Assembly (NCBI RefSeq): GCF_009649745.1
Contig: NZ_WJNG01000009.1
Span: forward strand, 62,001-126,000
DNA from: Aquibacillus halophilus
Lineage (GTDB): Bacteria > Bacillota > Bacilli > Bacillales > Amphibacillaceae
Reading direction: 5' to 3'
Length of the DNA: 64,000 nucleotides
Part shown: positions 34,575 to 43,172 of the stretch, in pieces
Layout of the letters: each line of letters starts with the position of its first letter
How positions within the stretch are numbered: position 1 is the stretch's first letter
The notes under the pieces: model-generated
The model's input: only the letters and a program-made list of their open reading frames with translations
Told to the model about the DNA's origin: nothing
The model's database searches: none
Position numbers and translations under genes: made by a program

Positions 34575-35351
34575 ATGAGTGTAATAAGAACAGATAAGTG
34601 GTTACTAGATTTATATGATAAACCAATAGAAATTTGTGAGAAGCTAGAGGTTCTATTTGACGATGTTCAGGCTTCTGAGATATATAATTACTTAACCCTA
34701 CATGGAATGTATTTTCCATTAAGGAATGGAAAGGAACAAGTCACAAAGTTACAGGAGAACAAAGTTTGGAGAATAGTGGCAAATGAAGAACAACGACTAA
34801 AAAAAATGTGGGAGGGTCCAACTATCCCCACTTTTATATTTCCATCAGATATAAATAATTTAAATTTAATGCAAGACTTTAACGGGAAATCAGGTATAGC
34901 CTTTAAAGATAAGCTTTTTCTCTTTTTATCAGAGGATAATTCAGAAAAAGAAGTAAAGGCAATGTTCACACATGAATATAATCATGTGTGCCGGCTATCT
35001 AAGTTCAAAAAAACTGAAGTTGATTACGTACTGCTAGACACAATTATTTTAGAAGGATTGGCTGAAAATGCGGTCCGAGAAAGATTTACTGAAGAATTTG
35101 TAGCTGACTGGACTGCTTACTACTCACCTGATGAACTTGAAACGATGTGGATTAACCTATTACAACCAAATCGTAATATTTTAAAAACAGACCGTAAACA
35201 CCAAGACATCTTATTTGGTTTACGCCATTATCCAAAAATGGCTGGGTACTGTGTTGGATATTACTTAGTAAAAAAATATATGGAAACTAACCGCTTAAAA
35301 AGTAAAGATTTATTGGATGTTCAAACAGAAGAAATTGCTAAAGTATATTAA
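34575..35351 (+). CDS. DUF2268 putative zinc protease
   Basis: A 258-residue soluble protein. The motif MFTHEYNHVCRL is an HExxH-type zinc site (HEYNH), with a downstream glutamate in ILEGLAENAVRERF as probable third ligand, as in the DUF2268 (YjaZ-like) family of predicted Zn-dependent proteases. No signal peptide. ATG 34575 lies behind AGAGGTG; an in-frame GTG at 34566 overlaps that site. Monocistronic with a strong terminator 90 bases downstream. Confidence 0.85.
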   Translation: MSVIRTDKWLLDLYDKPIEICEKLEVLFDDVQASEIYNYLTLHGMYFPLRNGKEQVTKLQENKVWRIVANEEQRLKKMWEGPTIPTFIFPSDINNLNLMQDFNGKSGIAFKDKLFLFLSEDNSEKEVKAMFTHEYNHVCRLSKFKKTEVDYVLLDTIILEGLAENAVRERFTEEFVADWTAYYSPDELETMWINLLQPNRNILKTDRKHQDILFGLRHYPKMAGYCVGYYLVKKYMETNRLKSKDLLDVQTEEIAKVY

Positions 35352-35437
35352 ATAAATAACGATTTTCAAATACGTATTTAATCCACTTAACCTAATGTTT
35401 GGGAGATGTATGTATATATGCCTTCATGGATAATGGC

Positions 35438-35471
35438 AATAAAAACAGACGATGTTTCGTCTGTTTTTATT
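35438..35471. terminator. Bidirectional terminator
   Basis: AATAAAAACAGACGA-TGTT-TCGTCTGTTTTTATT, a perfect 15-bp stem with a tetraloop between convergent genes. Confidence 0.92.
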
Positions 35472-35550
35472 TTGACCATTAACTACCAGTTTTTACATTC
35501 AACTACTACTATTCAACGAGGGAAAAAACAAAATCTCAACAACAATTAAA

Positions 35551-35817
35551 TTACCAGAAAAATAGAGGAAGCAAAGCCAATGTCGCAATAGAACCTAAAG
35601 CTACGCCCCAGCCAAGACCACCATAACCGTAACCCGGACCGTAGACACCATAACTAAACCCCCCTAAATTGCTAGGGCGATTTAGAGGATGTAAAATAAC
35701 TCTGTCGTTTACAACGTGGTGAATGATTCCTCTATGGGTTTTTCCGTCATGTGTTCTAATTTCAACAGCTTTTCCTCTATATTTGTGGCATAGTTCATGA
35801 TAATGTCCAACTGACAT
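35551..35817 (-). CDS. Small Gly-rich protein with an Sm/SH3-like core
   Basis: An 88-residue protein I cannot name. Residues 10-45 (HKYRGKAVEIRTHDGKTHRGIIHHVVNDRVILHPL) look like a small beta-barrel of the LSm/SH3 kind; then comes a Gly/Tyr-rich stretch (GPGYGYGGLGWG) and a C-terminal hydrophobic segment LGSIATLALLPLFFW that may sit in the membrane. ATG 35817 follows GGGGGTGAC; an 18-residue extension upstream is unlikely. Similar small proteins occur in many spore formers. Confidence 0.7.
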   Translation of the reverse strand: MSVGHYHELCHKYRGKAVEIRTHDGKTHRGIIHHVVNDRVILHPLNRPSNLGGFSYGVYGPGYGYGGLGWGVALGSIATLALLPLFFW

Positions 35818-36079
35818 TTCGTCACCCCCATATCTATTTGACCTATAAAGTATTTTATGTATGGACTTCAATGAACGTAAAGGACAGGTGAATCAGGGTA
35901 TTAGTGGAAATTTAATTAGATGTGCAATAGTTAATAGGAGTAACTCTGCTTTATCAGTGGTATTTTTGAGGATGTTAATTATATAACTATTCATGTGATC
36001 GCTGTGCACAAACAATATTCTTTTTGTTAGCTGGAGTTTAAATGGAGATGGGGGAGTTACAGTAGCCAGAGCATCAAAG

Positions 36080-36104
36080 AAGCCTTGCCAATATGGCAAG
36101 GCTT
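36080..36104 (-). terminator. Hairpin behind the small basic gene
   Basis: AAGCCTTGCCA-ATA-TGGCAAGGCTT is a perfect 11-bp stem two bases beyond the stop of the small minus-strand gene. The U-run on that strand is poor. Confidence 0.65.
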
Positions 36105-36105
36105 C

Positions 36106-36249
36106 CTATTTAAACAACTTTCTCATCATTTTTCCTGTCACCTTTCCTGCAGCACGCCTTCCAATTCTTTTACCCACTCGCCCCTTACGAACGGAATCAA
36201 CATCATTCCAAATGCGTAAAATCTTATAAATGTTAGACTTTAGACTCAT
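36106..36249 (-). CDS. Small highly basic protein
   Basis: A 47-residue protein beginning MSLKSNIYKILRIWNDV and continuing RKGRVGKRIGRRAAGKVTGKMM before KLFK. AAAGAGGTGA lies 6-7 bases before the ATG and a hairpin follows the stop, which supports a real gene. About a third of residues are Lys or Arg. It resembles small basic proteins common in Bacillus genomes, possibly nucleic-acid binding; function unknown. Confidence 0.7.
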   Translation of the reverse strand: MSLKSNIYKILRIWNDVDSVRKGRVGKRIGRRAAGKVTGKMMRKLFK

Positions 36250-36358
36250 TTTTAATCACCTCTTTAATTTAGTATAACAAAAATAGGGATTTACAATGGG
36301 AATTTTTGCTTCCATAGTTACTCTTTACTTATTACAATAGCTGGATCAGACAATTGCA

Positions 36359-36420
36359 TTGCAATGTTTTTACTACTGCACTATAATGACCTTAGTCAAT
36401 AATTGACTAAGGTCATTATA
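36359..36420 (+). promoter_or_regulatory. Promoter and 39-base palindromic operator of a TetR gene
   Basis: TTGCAA (36359-36364) and TATAAT (36382-36387) are 17 bases apart. From the -10 onward, 36382-36420 is a perfect palindrome with 19-base arms (TATAATGACCTTAGTCAAT and its complement) around one central base. It ends 11 bases before the TetR start codon, so the TetR protein very probably binds it to repress itself. Confidence 0.85.
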
Positions 36421-36431
36421 AACGAGGTGAG

Positions 36432-37034
36432 ATGAAAATCGTGTTAAGAAGCAATAGAAAAAAAGAATTAAAAGAACAAATATTTCTTAAGGCTATTGAG
36501 TTATTCAAACAAAAAGGGTATGAAAATGTATCAGTAGAGGAAATTACATCCGCATGTGGAATTGCAAAGGGAACATTTTTTAACCATTTTAAAAAGAAAG
36601 AACATATTCTATTACAGTTGGGTAATTCCCAACTAGAACTCTTGGAGACTACTGTTCATCAACACAGCCAGAAAAAACTTAAAGAGAGATTACAGCTTAT
36701 TTTTGCAGACCTATTATCGATATATGTTGAGTACTCAGTTCTATTAAAAACAGCTATATCAGAAACAATCAGATCGGCGATCGTAATGAAAGATGAGTCT
36801 AATAATATAGTGAAACTTCAGTCTCAGATTGAAAAGATCATAGTTGAAGCATTGGAGGAAAAATCCTTTGTTAGTGACAGAGACCCTAGAGTCATTGCAT
36901 CTATTTTAGTTGCTATTTATTTCCAATCACTTGTTTCTTGGGCATCAACTGATATGACGGTGAATGATATTACAAGATATTTCCAAGAACAATTCGAGGT
37001 TGTCTGGGAGGGGATTGAGAATGGTGAAAAGTAA
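36432..37034 (+). CDS. TetR-family regulator, probably autoregulated
   Basis: A 200-residue repressor with helix-turn-helix VSVEEITSACGIAKGTFFNHFKKKEHIL and a helical ligand domain. GAGGTGAG lies before the ATG. The 39-base palindrome directly upstream is its likely operator. The next gene in the same direction, 264 bases on, encodes a DUF3995 membrane protein, a possible but unproven target; no copy of the palindrome is visible before it. Confidence 0.9.
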   Translation: MKIVLRSNRKKELKEQIFLKAIELFKQKGYENVSVEEITSACGIAKGTFFNHFKKKEHILLQLGNSQLELLETTVHQHSQKKLKERLQLIFADLLSIYVEYSVLLKTAISETIRSAIVMKDESNNIVKLQSQIEKIIVEALEEKSFVSDRDPRVIASILVAIYFQSLVSWASTDMTVNDITRYFQEQFEVVWEGIENGEK

Positions 37035-37298
37035 CAGAGATAATGTCTATATTGTATAGAATAGCGTCCTAAAGTATTTAATCTAAGGATCAAAGTTCTT
37101 TTTTTTTCTTTTGAATTTTGTGATTAAGCAGTCGTTGAATTGAAATAATGGGGGAGATAATTATCATAAATATAAGTGTATCTCTGATATGTAATCATTT
37201 CGATTGGTCACATTAATTTTCTTTTCTTGTATCAGCTTAATTTAAATTGTTTTGGTTTTTTATACTGGTAGTTCTGTAAAAAAAAGGAGGACTGAGAT

Positions 37299-37727
37299 AT
37301 GACAGATACACTCATTTTATTGTCAGCAATCACCATCCTTTTGCTAATAAGTGGCGTACACTTTTACTGGGCTTTTGGCGGGACTTGGGGAAGTAGTGTT
37401 GTTTTACCTCAAAAAGAGGGAGGGGAACAGCCTATTTTTACCCCTCGAGTTTTTGAAACAGTATCAGTTGCGATTTTAATTTTAGCTGCTTGTTGTATTC
37501 TACTTATTCAAGCAAATATGGTACCTTTTTTTCAAGCAAATTTTTTCAGTGAGGTTGGGAGTTATATTGTTGCTTCTGTATTTGTTTTAAGAGCAATAGG
37601 AGACTTTAAATACCTTGGTTTCTTTAAAAGAATTAGACAAACTAAGTTCGCTAAATACGATACAAAATATTTTAGTCCACTTTGTTTATACCTTGCACTG
37701 TCTTTTGTGGTGGCAGTTATATTCTAG
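37299..37727 (+). CDS. DUF3995 membrane protein
   Basis: A 142-residue membrane protein with four helices and the motif SGVHFYWAFGGTWGSSVVLP, characteristic of DUF3995. Function unknown. AAAAGGAGG lies 8 bases before the ATG. It follows a TetR gene in many Bacillus-type layouts. The last bases overlap the end of a small minus-strand frame. Confidence 0.85.
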   Translation: MTDTLILLSAITILLLISGVHFYWAFGGTWGSSVVLPQKEGGEQPIFTPRVFETVSVAILILAACCILLIQANMVPFFQANFFSEVGSYIVASVFVLRAIGDFKYLGFFKRIRQTKFAKYDTKYFSPLCLYLALSFVVAVIF

Positions 37728-37828
37728 AAAAAAAGCATAACTATGCCACCTACTAGTAACAGAATCGAGCCTGTGATTAGAGCCGTCTGGGTCAAACGAT
37801 TTGATTTATGGAAAATTCTCATAAACAT
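37724..37828 (-). CDS. Small single-helix membrane protein
   Basis: A 34-residue frame, MFMRIFHKSNRLTQTALITG then SILLLVGGIVMLFF. A good AGGTGA site lies 6 bases before the ATG, and a basic N-terminus precedes one transmembrane helix, so translation is plausible. Its stop overlaps the stop of the DUF3995 gene. Function unknown. Confidence 0.6.
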   Translation of the reverse strand: MFMRIFHKSNRLTQTALITGSILLLVGGIVMLFF

Positions 37829-38010
37829 GGTTTGTCACCTCACTATCCACTAATAGCGTTCTATATTTACTACGTATTTAGTAAACCAAAAGATTCATGT
37901 GATACAAAAAAATGTATTCAATAAATTATTGTTATGTATTAGATAGTGGATCATAGGTTATCGAACTGATCCCAAAGTACTGAAACTTTTCTAGGGCTTA
38001 GGTCAAGAAG

Positions 38011-38041
38011 AGAGAAATCCTCATTTTAAGAAGATTTCTCT
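38011..38041 (-). terminator. Hairpin at the end of the Spo0E-like gene
   Basis: On the minus strand AGAGAAATC, 13 bases, GATTTCTCT then CTTCTT. It spans the stop codon at 38026. Weak U-run. Confidence 0.45.
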
Positions 38042-38202
38042 TTTGATCTATTTTTTTCTGCAAATTCTTTGTTTAAAATTTTATCGAGTTGTTGCGATAT
38101 CAAAAGTAATTCTACTCCAGAAGGATCTCTAGAGTATGCTTCATACATTGCTAATCTTAATTGTTCTATTTGCTCGTCAATAGTGTTTTTTTTCTTGTCC
38201 AT
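38026..38202 (-). CDS. Spo0E-like aspartyl-phosphate phosphatase
   Basis: A 58-residue protein forming two helices, with IEQLRLAMYEAYSRD and LISQQLDKILNKEF; the SQxLD core motif is that of Spo0E/YisI/YnzD phosphatases, which remove phosphate from Spo0A or another response regulator and so delay sporulation. I start at ATG 38202; a TTG four codons upstream is possible and both have only a weak AAGG site. Confidence 0.85.
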   Translation of the reverse strand: MDKKKNTIDEQIEQLRLAMYEAYSRDPSGVELLLISQQLDKILNKEFAEKNRSKEKSS

Positions 38203-38284
38203 TGGCTGCCACAACCTTAACTAGACTTTATAAAATTATACAATACTTTTTTTGCATTATGGAATATGACACATCAATTAATTA

Positions 38285-38611
38285 TTAAATAATCGATACA
38301 TCCAAAATATCCGTAAAGGCTATGTAGTCTATACCGTCTGCAGTTTGAATTTCTAATCGATCCATTACAGGTCGTTTAATTATCCCCTCAACCACCTTAA
38401 TTCTTTGACTTTTATAATACTGGATAGCAACTTTAAGCATGTGTTCAATAGCTTCTTCTATCGTCCGACTCATTTCTTCGTAATGATCTTCACTTAAAAT
38501 AGGCTTCTCTACATTGTTTTGTGATTTCCAATAATTATTTAGCATTTCAATGTGTTCCGGCATCATGAAAGGAGTCCACTTGATACTCCCGCGGTCATTC
38601 ACATTAGTCAT
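38285..38611 (-). CDS. YolD-like family protein
   Basis: A 108-residue soluble protein with the YolD hallmark NDRGSIKWTPFMMPEHIEML near the N-terminus and a beta-strand C-terminus (IKVVEGIIKRPVMDRLEIQ). YolD proteins often accompany Y-family DNA polymerases (UvrX/DinB) or occur alone, as here; no polymerase gene is adjacent. ATG 38611 follows AGAGGTGATGG. Confidence 0.87.
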   Translation of the reverse strand: MTNVNDRGSIKWTPFMMPEHIEMLNNYWKSQNNVEKPILSEDHYEEMSRTIEEAIEHMLKVAIQYYKSQRIKVVEGIIKRPVMDRLEIQTADGIDYIAFTDILDVSII

Positions 38612-38883
38612 TCCATCACCTCTAAGGAACATATGTTCTACAAGTGTAGTATATGCTATTTTTTTTATTTTTACAAGTCATAAACTTAAGGTGAATAGTT
38701 CACAACCTGTACGATGAAATACAACTTTTCAATTTTTCATGGTGGCTTTTTAGGTTGATAGAGTATATTATTTGAGGGACAGATAAAAAATAGTTTAATG
38801 TAGAAAAGTTACTCATATGCTGTTAATAACAACGTATTGGATAAGTTGAGTATTAATAAGAATCTTCAAAAGGAAGGTAGTTT

Positions 38884-40050
38884 ATGTCAAACCAAAATAT
38901 TACAAGAATAAATTTAGATGGTAAGGAAATTATCCTTATCGGAACTGCTCACGTATCCAAACAAAGTGCCGAACAAGTAAAGGAAGTTATTGAATCTGAA
39001 AGACCAGATTCTGTTTGCATAGAATTGGACGAGCAAAGATATCAATCTATTATTGATGGAAATCGTTGGAAAGAGATGGATATTTTTAAGGTGATGAAAG
39101 AAAAGAAAGCTACATTATTGCTAATGAATTTGGTCATATCCTCTTTCCAAAAAAGGATGGCAAAACAATTAGGGATTAGTGCTGGTCAAGAAATGATTCA
39201 AGGAATAAATTCAGCAGAGGAAATAGGTGCCAATCTAGTACTTGCTGACAGAAATATTCAAATAACATTTGCCCGTATATGGCATGGTGTCGGATTATGG
39301 GGCAAAACCAAGCTTCTTATGCAAATTGTTGCTAGTATTTTTAGTAATGAGACTATTACGGAAGAAGAACTTGAAAAGATGAAATCCCAAGATATGCTGG
39401 ATGCTATGCTAGATGAGCTCACAGTTAATTTTCCTAGATTGAAAGTGCCTTTAATTGATGAACGAGATCAGTATTTATCTCACAAAATCAAAAATGCTCC
39501 AGGAAACAAGGTCGTTGCTGTTTTAGGTGCTGCTCATATTCCGGGTATTAAAATAGAAATAGAAAAAGAACAGGACCTTAATCAACTATCCCAAATTCCA
39601 CCTAAATCTAAGATGCCTACAATAATTGGATGGGCGATTCCGTTCCTGATTATTTCAATTATTGCCTATACCTTTTTAGCAAATCCTTCTGCAGGAATTC
39701 AGCAGACCGTTAGTTGGATACTTTGGAATGGATCATTTTCAGCTATTGGAACGGCGATTGCATTAGGACATCCACTGGCTATCTTAACAGCATTTGTTGC
39801 AGCACCAATAACTTCTTTAAATCCATTAATTGCGGCTGGTTGGTTTGCTGGAATTGTTCAAGCATTGGTACGTAAGCCTAATGTAGCGGACTTTGAAACG
39901 CTCTCTGAGGATGTTTATAATGTAAAAGGCTTCTGGAATAATAAGGTAACGCGTATTTTACTTATTGTTGTCTTAGCAAACTTGGGAAGTGTATTAGGAA
40001 CTGTAGTTGGTGGAGCAGATGTCATCCGATTGTTTCTAGAAAATATATAA
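38884..40050 (+). CDS. TraB/PrgY family membrane protein
   Basis: A 388-residue protein. The N-terminal TraB domain has LIGTAHVSKQSAEQVKEVI, PDSVCIELDEQRYQ and AVLGAAHIPGI, with conserved His and Glu residues resembling erythromycin-esterase/Tiki-like metalloproteases. The C-terminal 140 residues hold four or five helices. The Enterococcus relative PrgY limits pheromone activity; here no conjugation genes are near, so the role is open. AAGGAAGG precedes the ATG, and a terminator follows. Confidence 0.85.
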   Translation: MSNQNITRINLDGKEIILIGTAHVSKQSAEQVKEVIESERPDSVCIELDEQRYQSIIDGNRWKEMDIFKVMKEKKATLLLMNLVISSFQKRMAKQLGISAGQEMIQGINSAEEIGANLVLADRNIQITFARIWHGVGLWGKTKLLMQIVASIFSNETITEEELEKMKSQDMLDAMLDELTVNFPRLKVPLIDERDQYLSHKIKNAPGNKVVAVLGAAHIPGIKIEIEKEQDLNQLSQIPPKSKMPTIIGWAIPFLIISIIAYTFLANPSAGIQQTVSWILWNGSFSAIGTAIALGHPLAILTAFVAAPITSLNPLIAAGWFAGIVQALVRKPNVADFETLSEDVYNVKGFWNNKVTRILLIVVLANLGSVLGTVVGGADVIRLFLENI

Positions 40051-40087
40051 GGTAAGTTGATTCGCAATAGATCCTTTTCATTAAAGC

Positions 40088-40126
40088 AGACGCTATCCGC
40101 AGATATAGGGATGGTGTCTTTTTTAT
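40088..40126 (+). terminator. Terminator of the TraB-like gene
   Basis: AGACGCTATCC pairs with GGATGGTGTCT (three G-U pairs), followed by TTTTTTATT. Confidence 0.75.
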
Positions 40127-40185
40127 TAACAGGAATAGTCATAAAAAAGTCGAAATGTAAAAGAATTGTACGTTAGGTGGTATGT

Positions 40186-41016
40186 ATGAATAAAAAACGA
40201 TTGGCTCTTTTAACTTTTATAGTAGTTATATTAGCAGTTTCTGCGAAGATTTATTTTGACACAAATTATTTTCAAATTAACAGTGTTGAGGTAAATAGTA
40301 ATAAAATTCCAACGGATACGGATTTGCTGATTTTGCAAATTAGTGATCTACATAATAAAGTTTTTGGAAAAAACAATCAAAAATTAATTAGCACCGTAAG
40401 AGAGTTAAATGCAGATATCATTGTTATAACTGGTGATTTAATCGACCGTGGTACAGTTGAATTTGATGATGTCTTTCATTTTATCGATAATTTGAAGAAC
40501 ATTAATCAGGACATTTATTTTGTATCCGGTAATCATGAGTGGCAAAACCCTCGTGCTGAAGAGTTTTTTAACGGCCTCAAAAACCGCCATGTAACAATTT
40601 TGGATAACAAAAATATTCAAATTACCAAGAATAATGTAACACTTAACTTAGTTGGGGTTGCCGATTCATCAACCAATCATGAAGATGTCCAACAAGCTTT
40701 TTCGGGTGTCAGCGATGACAGCTATACTGTGTTACTCTCCCATTCTCCGGGTATCGTAGAAAACTATCATATACCAGCGGAACTAACCTTAAGTGGACAC
40801 ACACATGGTGGACAGGTGAGATTCCCATTTATTGGGGCATTAGTAGCTCCAGATCAAGGATTCCTTCCAAAGTTAGACAAAGGAAAGTATAAACTTGGCC
40901 AGAATCAATATCTATATATTGATAGCGGACTTGGTACAAGTATATTGCCAATTCGGTTTTTAAATCCAAGTCAATTAAGCTTAATCAGGGTTATTAATAG
41001 GGATACAACTAATTGA
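40186..41016 (+). CDS. Membrane-anchored metallophosphoesterase (YkuE/YaeI-like)
   Basis: A 276-residue phosphoesterase with an N-terminal signal anchor (MNKKRLALLTFIVVILAVSAK). All metal motifs are visible: ISDLHNK, VITGDLIDRG, GNHEW, SHSPG and LSGHTHGGQ. Relatives hydrolyse lipid-linked phosphates such as UDP-diacylglucosamine or act on wall-linked substrates. ATG 40186 lies behind TTAGGTGG; a GTG at 40177 overlaps that site. The catalytic domain should face outside the membrane. Confidence 0.88.
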   Translation: MNKKRLALLTFIVVILAVSAKIYFDTNYFQINSVEVNSNKIPTDTDLLILQISDLHNKVFGKNNQKLISTVRELNADIIVITGDLIDRGTVEFDDVFHFIDNLKNINQDIYFVSGNHEWQNPRAEEFFNGLKNRHVTILDNKNIQITKNNVTLNLVGVADSSTNHEDVQQAFSGVSDDSYTVLLSHSPGIVENYHIPAELTLSGHTHGGQVRFPFIGALVAPDQGFLPKLDKGKYKLGQNQYLYIDSGLGTSILPIRFLNPSQLSLIRVINRDTTN

Positions 41017-41021
41017 TTAAA

Positions 41022-41064
41022 AAATAACCTCTGTCTATTCATTAGACTTAGACAGAGGTTATTT
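41022..41064. terminator. Bidirectional terminator
   Basis: AAATAACCTCTGTCTA / TAGACAGAGGTTATTT, a perfect 16-bp stem with an 11-base loop, between convergent genes. Confidence 0.92.
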
Positions 41065-41085
41065 CAAAACAATTTAATTGGTACC

Positions 41086-42435
41086 CTATATCAAATGTGC
41101 AATATCAGATGCTACCGTGGGGTAAGCGAACAACATCTTTTTTAAATCTTTGGTTGCTAAATTAAATTGAATTGCGGTGGCAAAATGATTGATTAATTCA
41201 TCAGCCTCATTACTAAGAAAATGAGCCCCAATTACTTTGTCATTTTCTTGATCTATTATTACTTTCGCAAATGTTACAGGTTGATTGGTTCGTTTGTAGG
41301 TGAACCAGTTAGTTGTGTCGATAGCATTAACTGTGTAGTTACTAACTTTTGTTGATGCTTCTTCTTCAGTTAAACCAACCGAGGCAAGTTTAGGAAGTGT
41401 AAACACATTGGTTGGCATCACCTGTTCTTCAATGGAACGGTGGTTTCCTTTCCGAAGATTCGATGACACGGTGTGTGATTCCGTTCCAGCTACAGGTGTA
41501 AGGGCTTTTCCATTGGTTGCTGCAACATCCCCCGCCGCATAGATTTTTGGATTACTAGTGCTTTGGAGAAACTCATTAACTTCTATTCCTTTATTGCTGG
41601 CAGTTATCCCTGCTTTATCAAGATTTAGGGAATCTATGTTTGGAGTTCTACCAGCACCATGGACTACCATGTCTGTTTCAAACTCGAGAGTTTTATTGCC
41701 TTGTTTTGCAACAACTAAGTAGCCGTTGTTTGTTTTTCTAATTTCTTTAACTTCTGTTTTGAGTTGTATGTCAATACCCAGTTCCTCTGAATAATCGACT
41801 AGTTTGTTTACTAAATCGGAGTCAAAAGCTTTTAAAGGTTGATCACCGCGGTGAAGGAGTTGAACCTTTGCGCCGGCTCTAGTGGCAATATGAGCAAATT
41901 CAAAAGAAATATATCCTCCACCCACAAACACTATGTGGTTTGGTAGTTGCTCAAGTTCTAGAAAATCATCACTATATGTTAAGTGCTCACTACCATCGAT
42001 AGGTAATTTTGCCGGGCTTGCTCCTGTAGCAATTAGGATATAATTTCCTTTAAGAGTAGTATCGTTTAGTTGCAATTTGTCTTCATCAATAAATTTCGCA
42101 CGTCCATGATAAGTATCAATTCCCTGGTCATTTAACCCTTTTTCTTTCATTTCAGGAACACTAGCTGTAAACGTTTTTTTGAATTGCATTAGGTCACTCC
42201 AGTTGATCGTAACTTCTCCATTTATTCCATGCCCATTCAATCGTTGAGCTCCGTCTAGATATTCCGATACTCCTACTAATACCTTCTTAGGATCGCAACC
42301 TCTTAATGCACATGTTCCACCAAAAGGAAGTTCATCAATCATTGCTACCTTCCAGCCTGCTTGATTACACTTTGATGCTGCGACCGATCCTCCGGTTCCA
42401 CTTCCAATTACAATCAAATCATATTCTTTTTCCAT
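41086..42435 (-). CDS. FAD-dependent disulfide reductase, glutathione/mercuric reductase-like
   Basis: A 449-residue flavoprotein of the two-cysteine pyridine nucleotide-disulfide reductase family. FAD motif DLIVIGSGTGGSVAASKC, redox pair GGTCALRGCDPKK (Cys42, Cys47), NAD(P)H motif VFVGGGYISFEFA and FAD motif IYAAGDVAAT are intact. The C-terminal dimer-partner motif normally HPT..E reads AYPTVASD, so the usual catalytic His and Glu are replaced. The substrate is therefore unlikely to be plain glutathione. AGAGGAG lies 9 bases before the ATG. Confidence 0.88.
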   Translation of the reverse strand: MEKEYDLIVIGSGTGGSVAASKCNQAGWKVAMIDELPFGGTCALRGCDPKKVLVGVSEYLDGAQRLNGHGINGEVTINWSDLMQFKKTFTASVPEMKEKGLNDQGIDTYHGRAKFIDEDKLQLNDTTLKGNYILIATGASPAKLPIDGSEHLTYSDDFLELEQLPNHIVFVGGGYISFEFAHIATRAGAKVQLLHRGDQPLKAFDSDLVNKLVDYSEELGIDIQLKTEVKEIRKTNNGYLVVAKQGNKTLEFETDMVVHGAGRTPNIDSLNLDKAGITASNKGIEVNEFLQSTSNPKIYAAGDVAATNGKALTPVAGTESHTVSSNLRKGNHRSIEEQVMPTNVFTLPKLASVGLTEEEASTKVSNYTVNAIDTTNWFTYKRTNQPVTFAKVIIDQENDKVIGAHFLSNEADELINHFATAIQFNLATKDLKKMLFAYPTVASDIAHLI

Positions 42436-42552
42436 CCTTATGCACTCCTCTTTAGGGTTCTTCTGATGGTAAGATTCCCCTTTGAGTTCACATTAAACAC
42501 CGTGCATCTTATACGGCTTTTTACTATTCACATTCAGATTGTAATTCATTCT

Positions 42553-43110
42553 TTACTCTGAGAGCTGTCGTTTGATTGGTTCAAACTCAAAAAGCTTCCC
42601 TTCGTAGGTAAGGTGAAGACGGTCACTTTTCCTGAAATCCTCAGGAGTTACCAAAGCCGGAAGCTTATCCCATAGTTTAATCCCAGATCGATTAAGAACT
42701 TCTGCAACGAATTGAGAGCAAAAGTAGGAATTGCTAAATTCAACAGGTTCTTTTAATGACACACCAATGACACCTAAAAGGTTATATAGAAATTTATCGC
42801 CATTTCTTATAAATACATCAAGAACTCGTTTCATCTTTACAATTTCACGTTCGGTTACCTCAAGCTTATAGATAACACAGGTTGTCCCTTTATACCTACT
42901 GTAGGTTCCTGTGAAAATATCTTCTTTAACAAAACCTCCGTATAATGGATTTTTAGGGTTTTTGCGTCCGAAGCTATACATTTCTTTTAGCTCGGGATCA
43001 AATGAGAGGGAGGCATGGTTGTAAGGGGCTTTTGTATATTTTTTAATTACATTCGTGAACATGGTTCCTGTGTCTGATAACATGATATACACGTAAGAAT
43101 TTGCAGTCAT
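42553..43110 (-). CDS. YiiX-like permuted papain-fold hydrolase
   Basis: A 185-residue soluble protein with the circularly permuted NlpC/P60 layout: catalytic His first (KAPYNHASLSFD, His32) and Cys later (NSYFCSQFVAEVLN, Cys131). Such YiiX/YaeF-type enzymes are predicted amidases or acyl-hydrolases. AGAGGT lies about 8 bases before the ATG. No signal peptide. It is divergent from the CdsA-like gene, with the two starts about 60 bases apart. Confidence 0.78.
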   Translation of the reverse strand: MTANSYVYIMLSDTGTMFTNVIKKYTKAPYNHASLSFDPELKEMYSFGRKNPKNPLYGGFVKEDIFTGTYSRYKGTTCVIYKLEVTEREIVKMKRVLDVFIRNGDKFLYNLLGVIGVSLKEPVEFSNSYFCSQFVAEVLNRSGIKLWDKLPALVTPEDFRKSDRLHLTYEGKLFEFEPIKRQLSE

Positions 43111-43172
43111 TTCAAGTACCTCTTTTTCAAATATTCTTATTCTTCTTTCAATTATATAGTAAATTTAGTAAA

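Noticed and set aside
35893-36099. Minus-strand frame of 68 codons between two small genes
   Set aside because: Its start lies in the terminator hairpin of the neighbouring gene, it has no ribosome site, and the sequence shows no family features.
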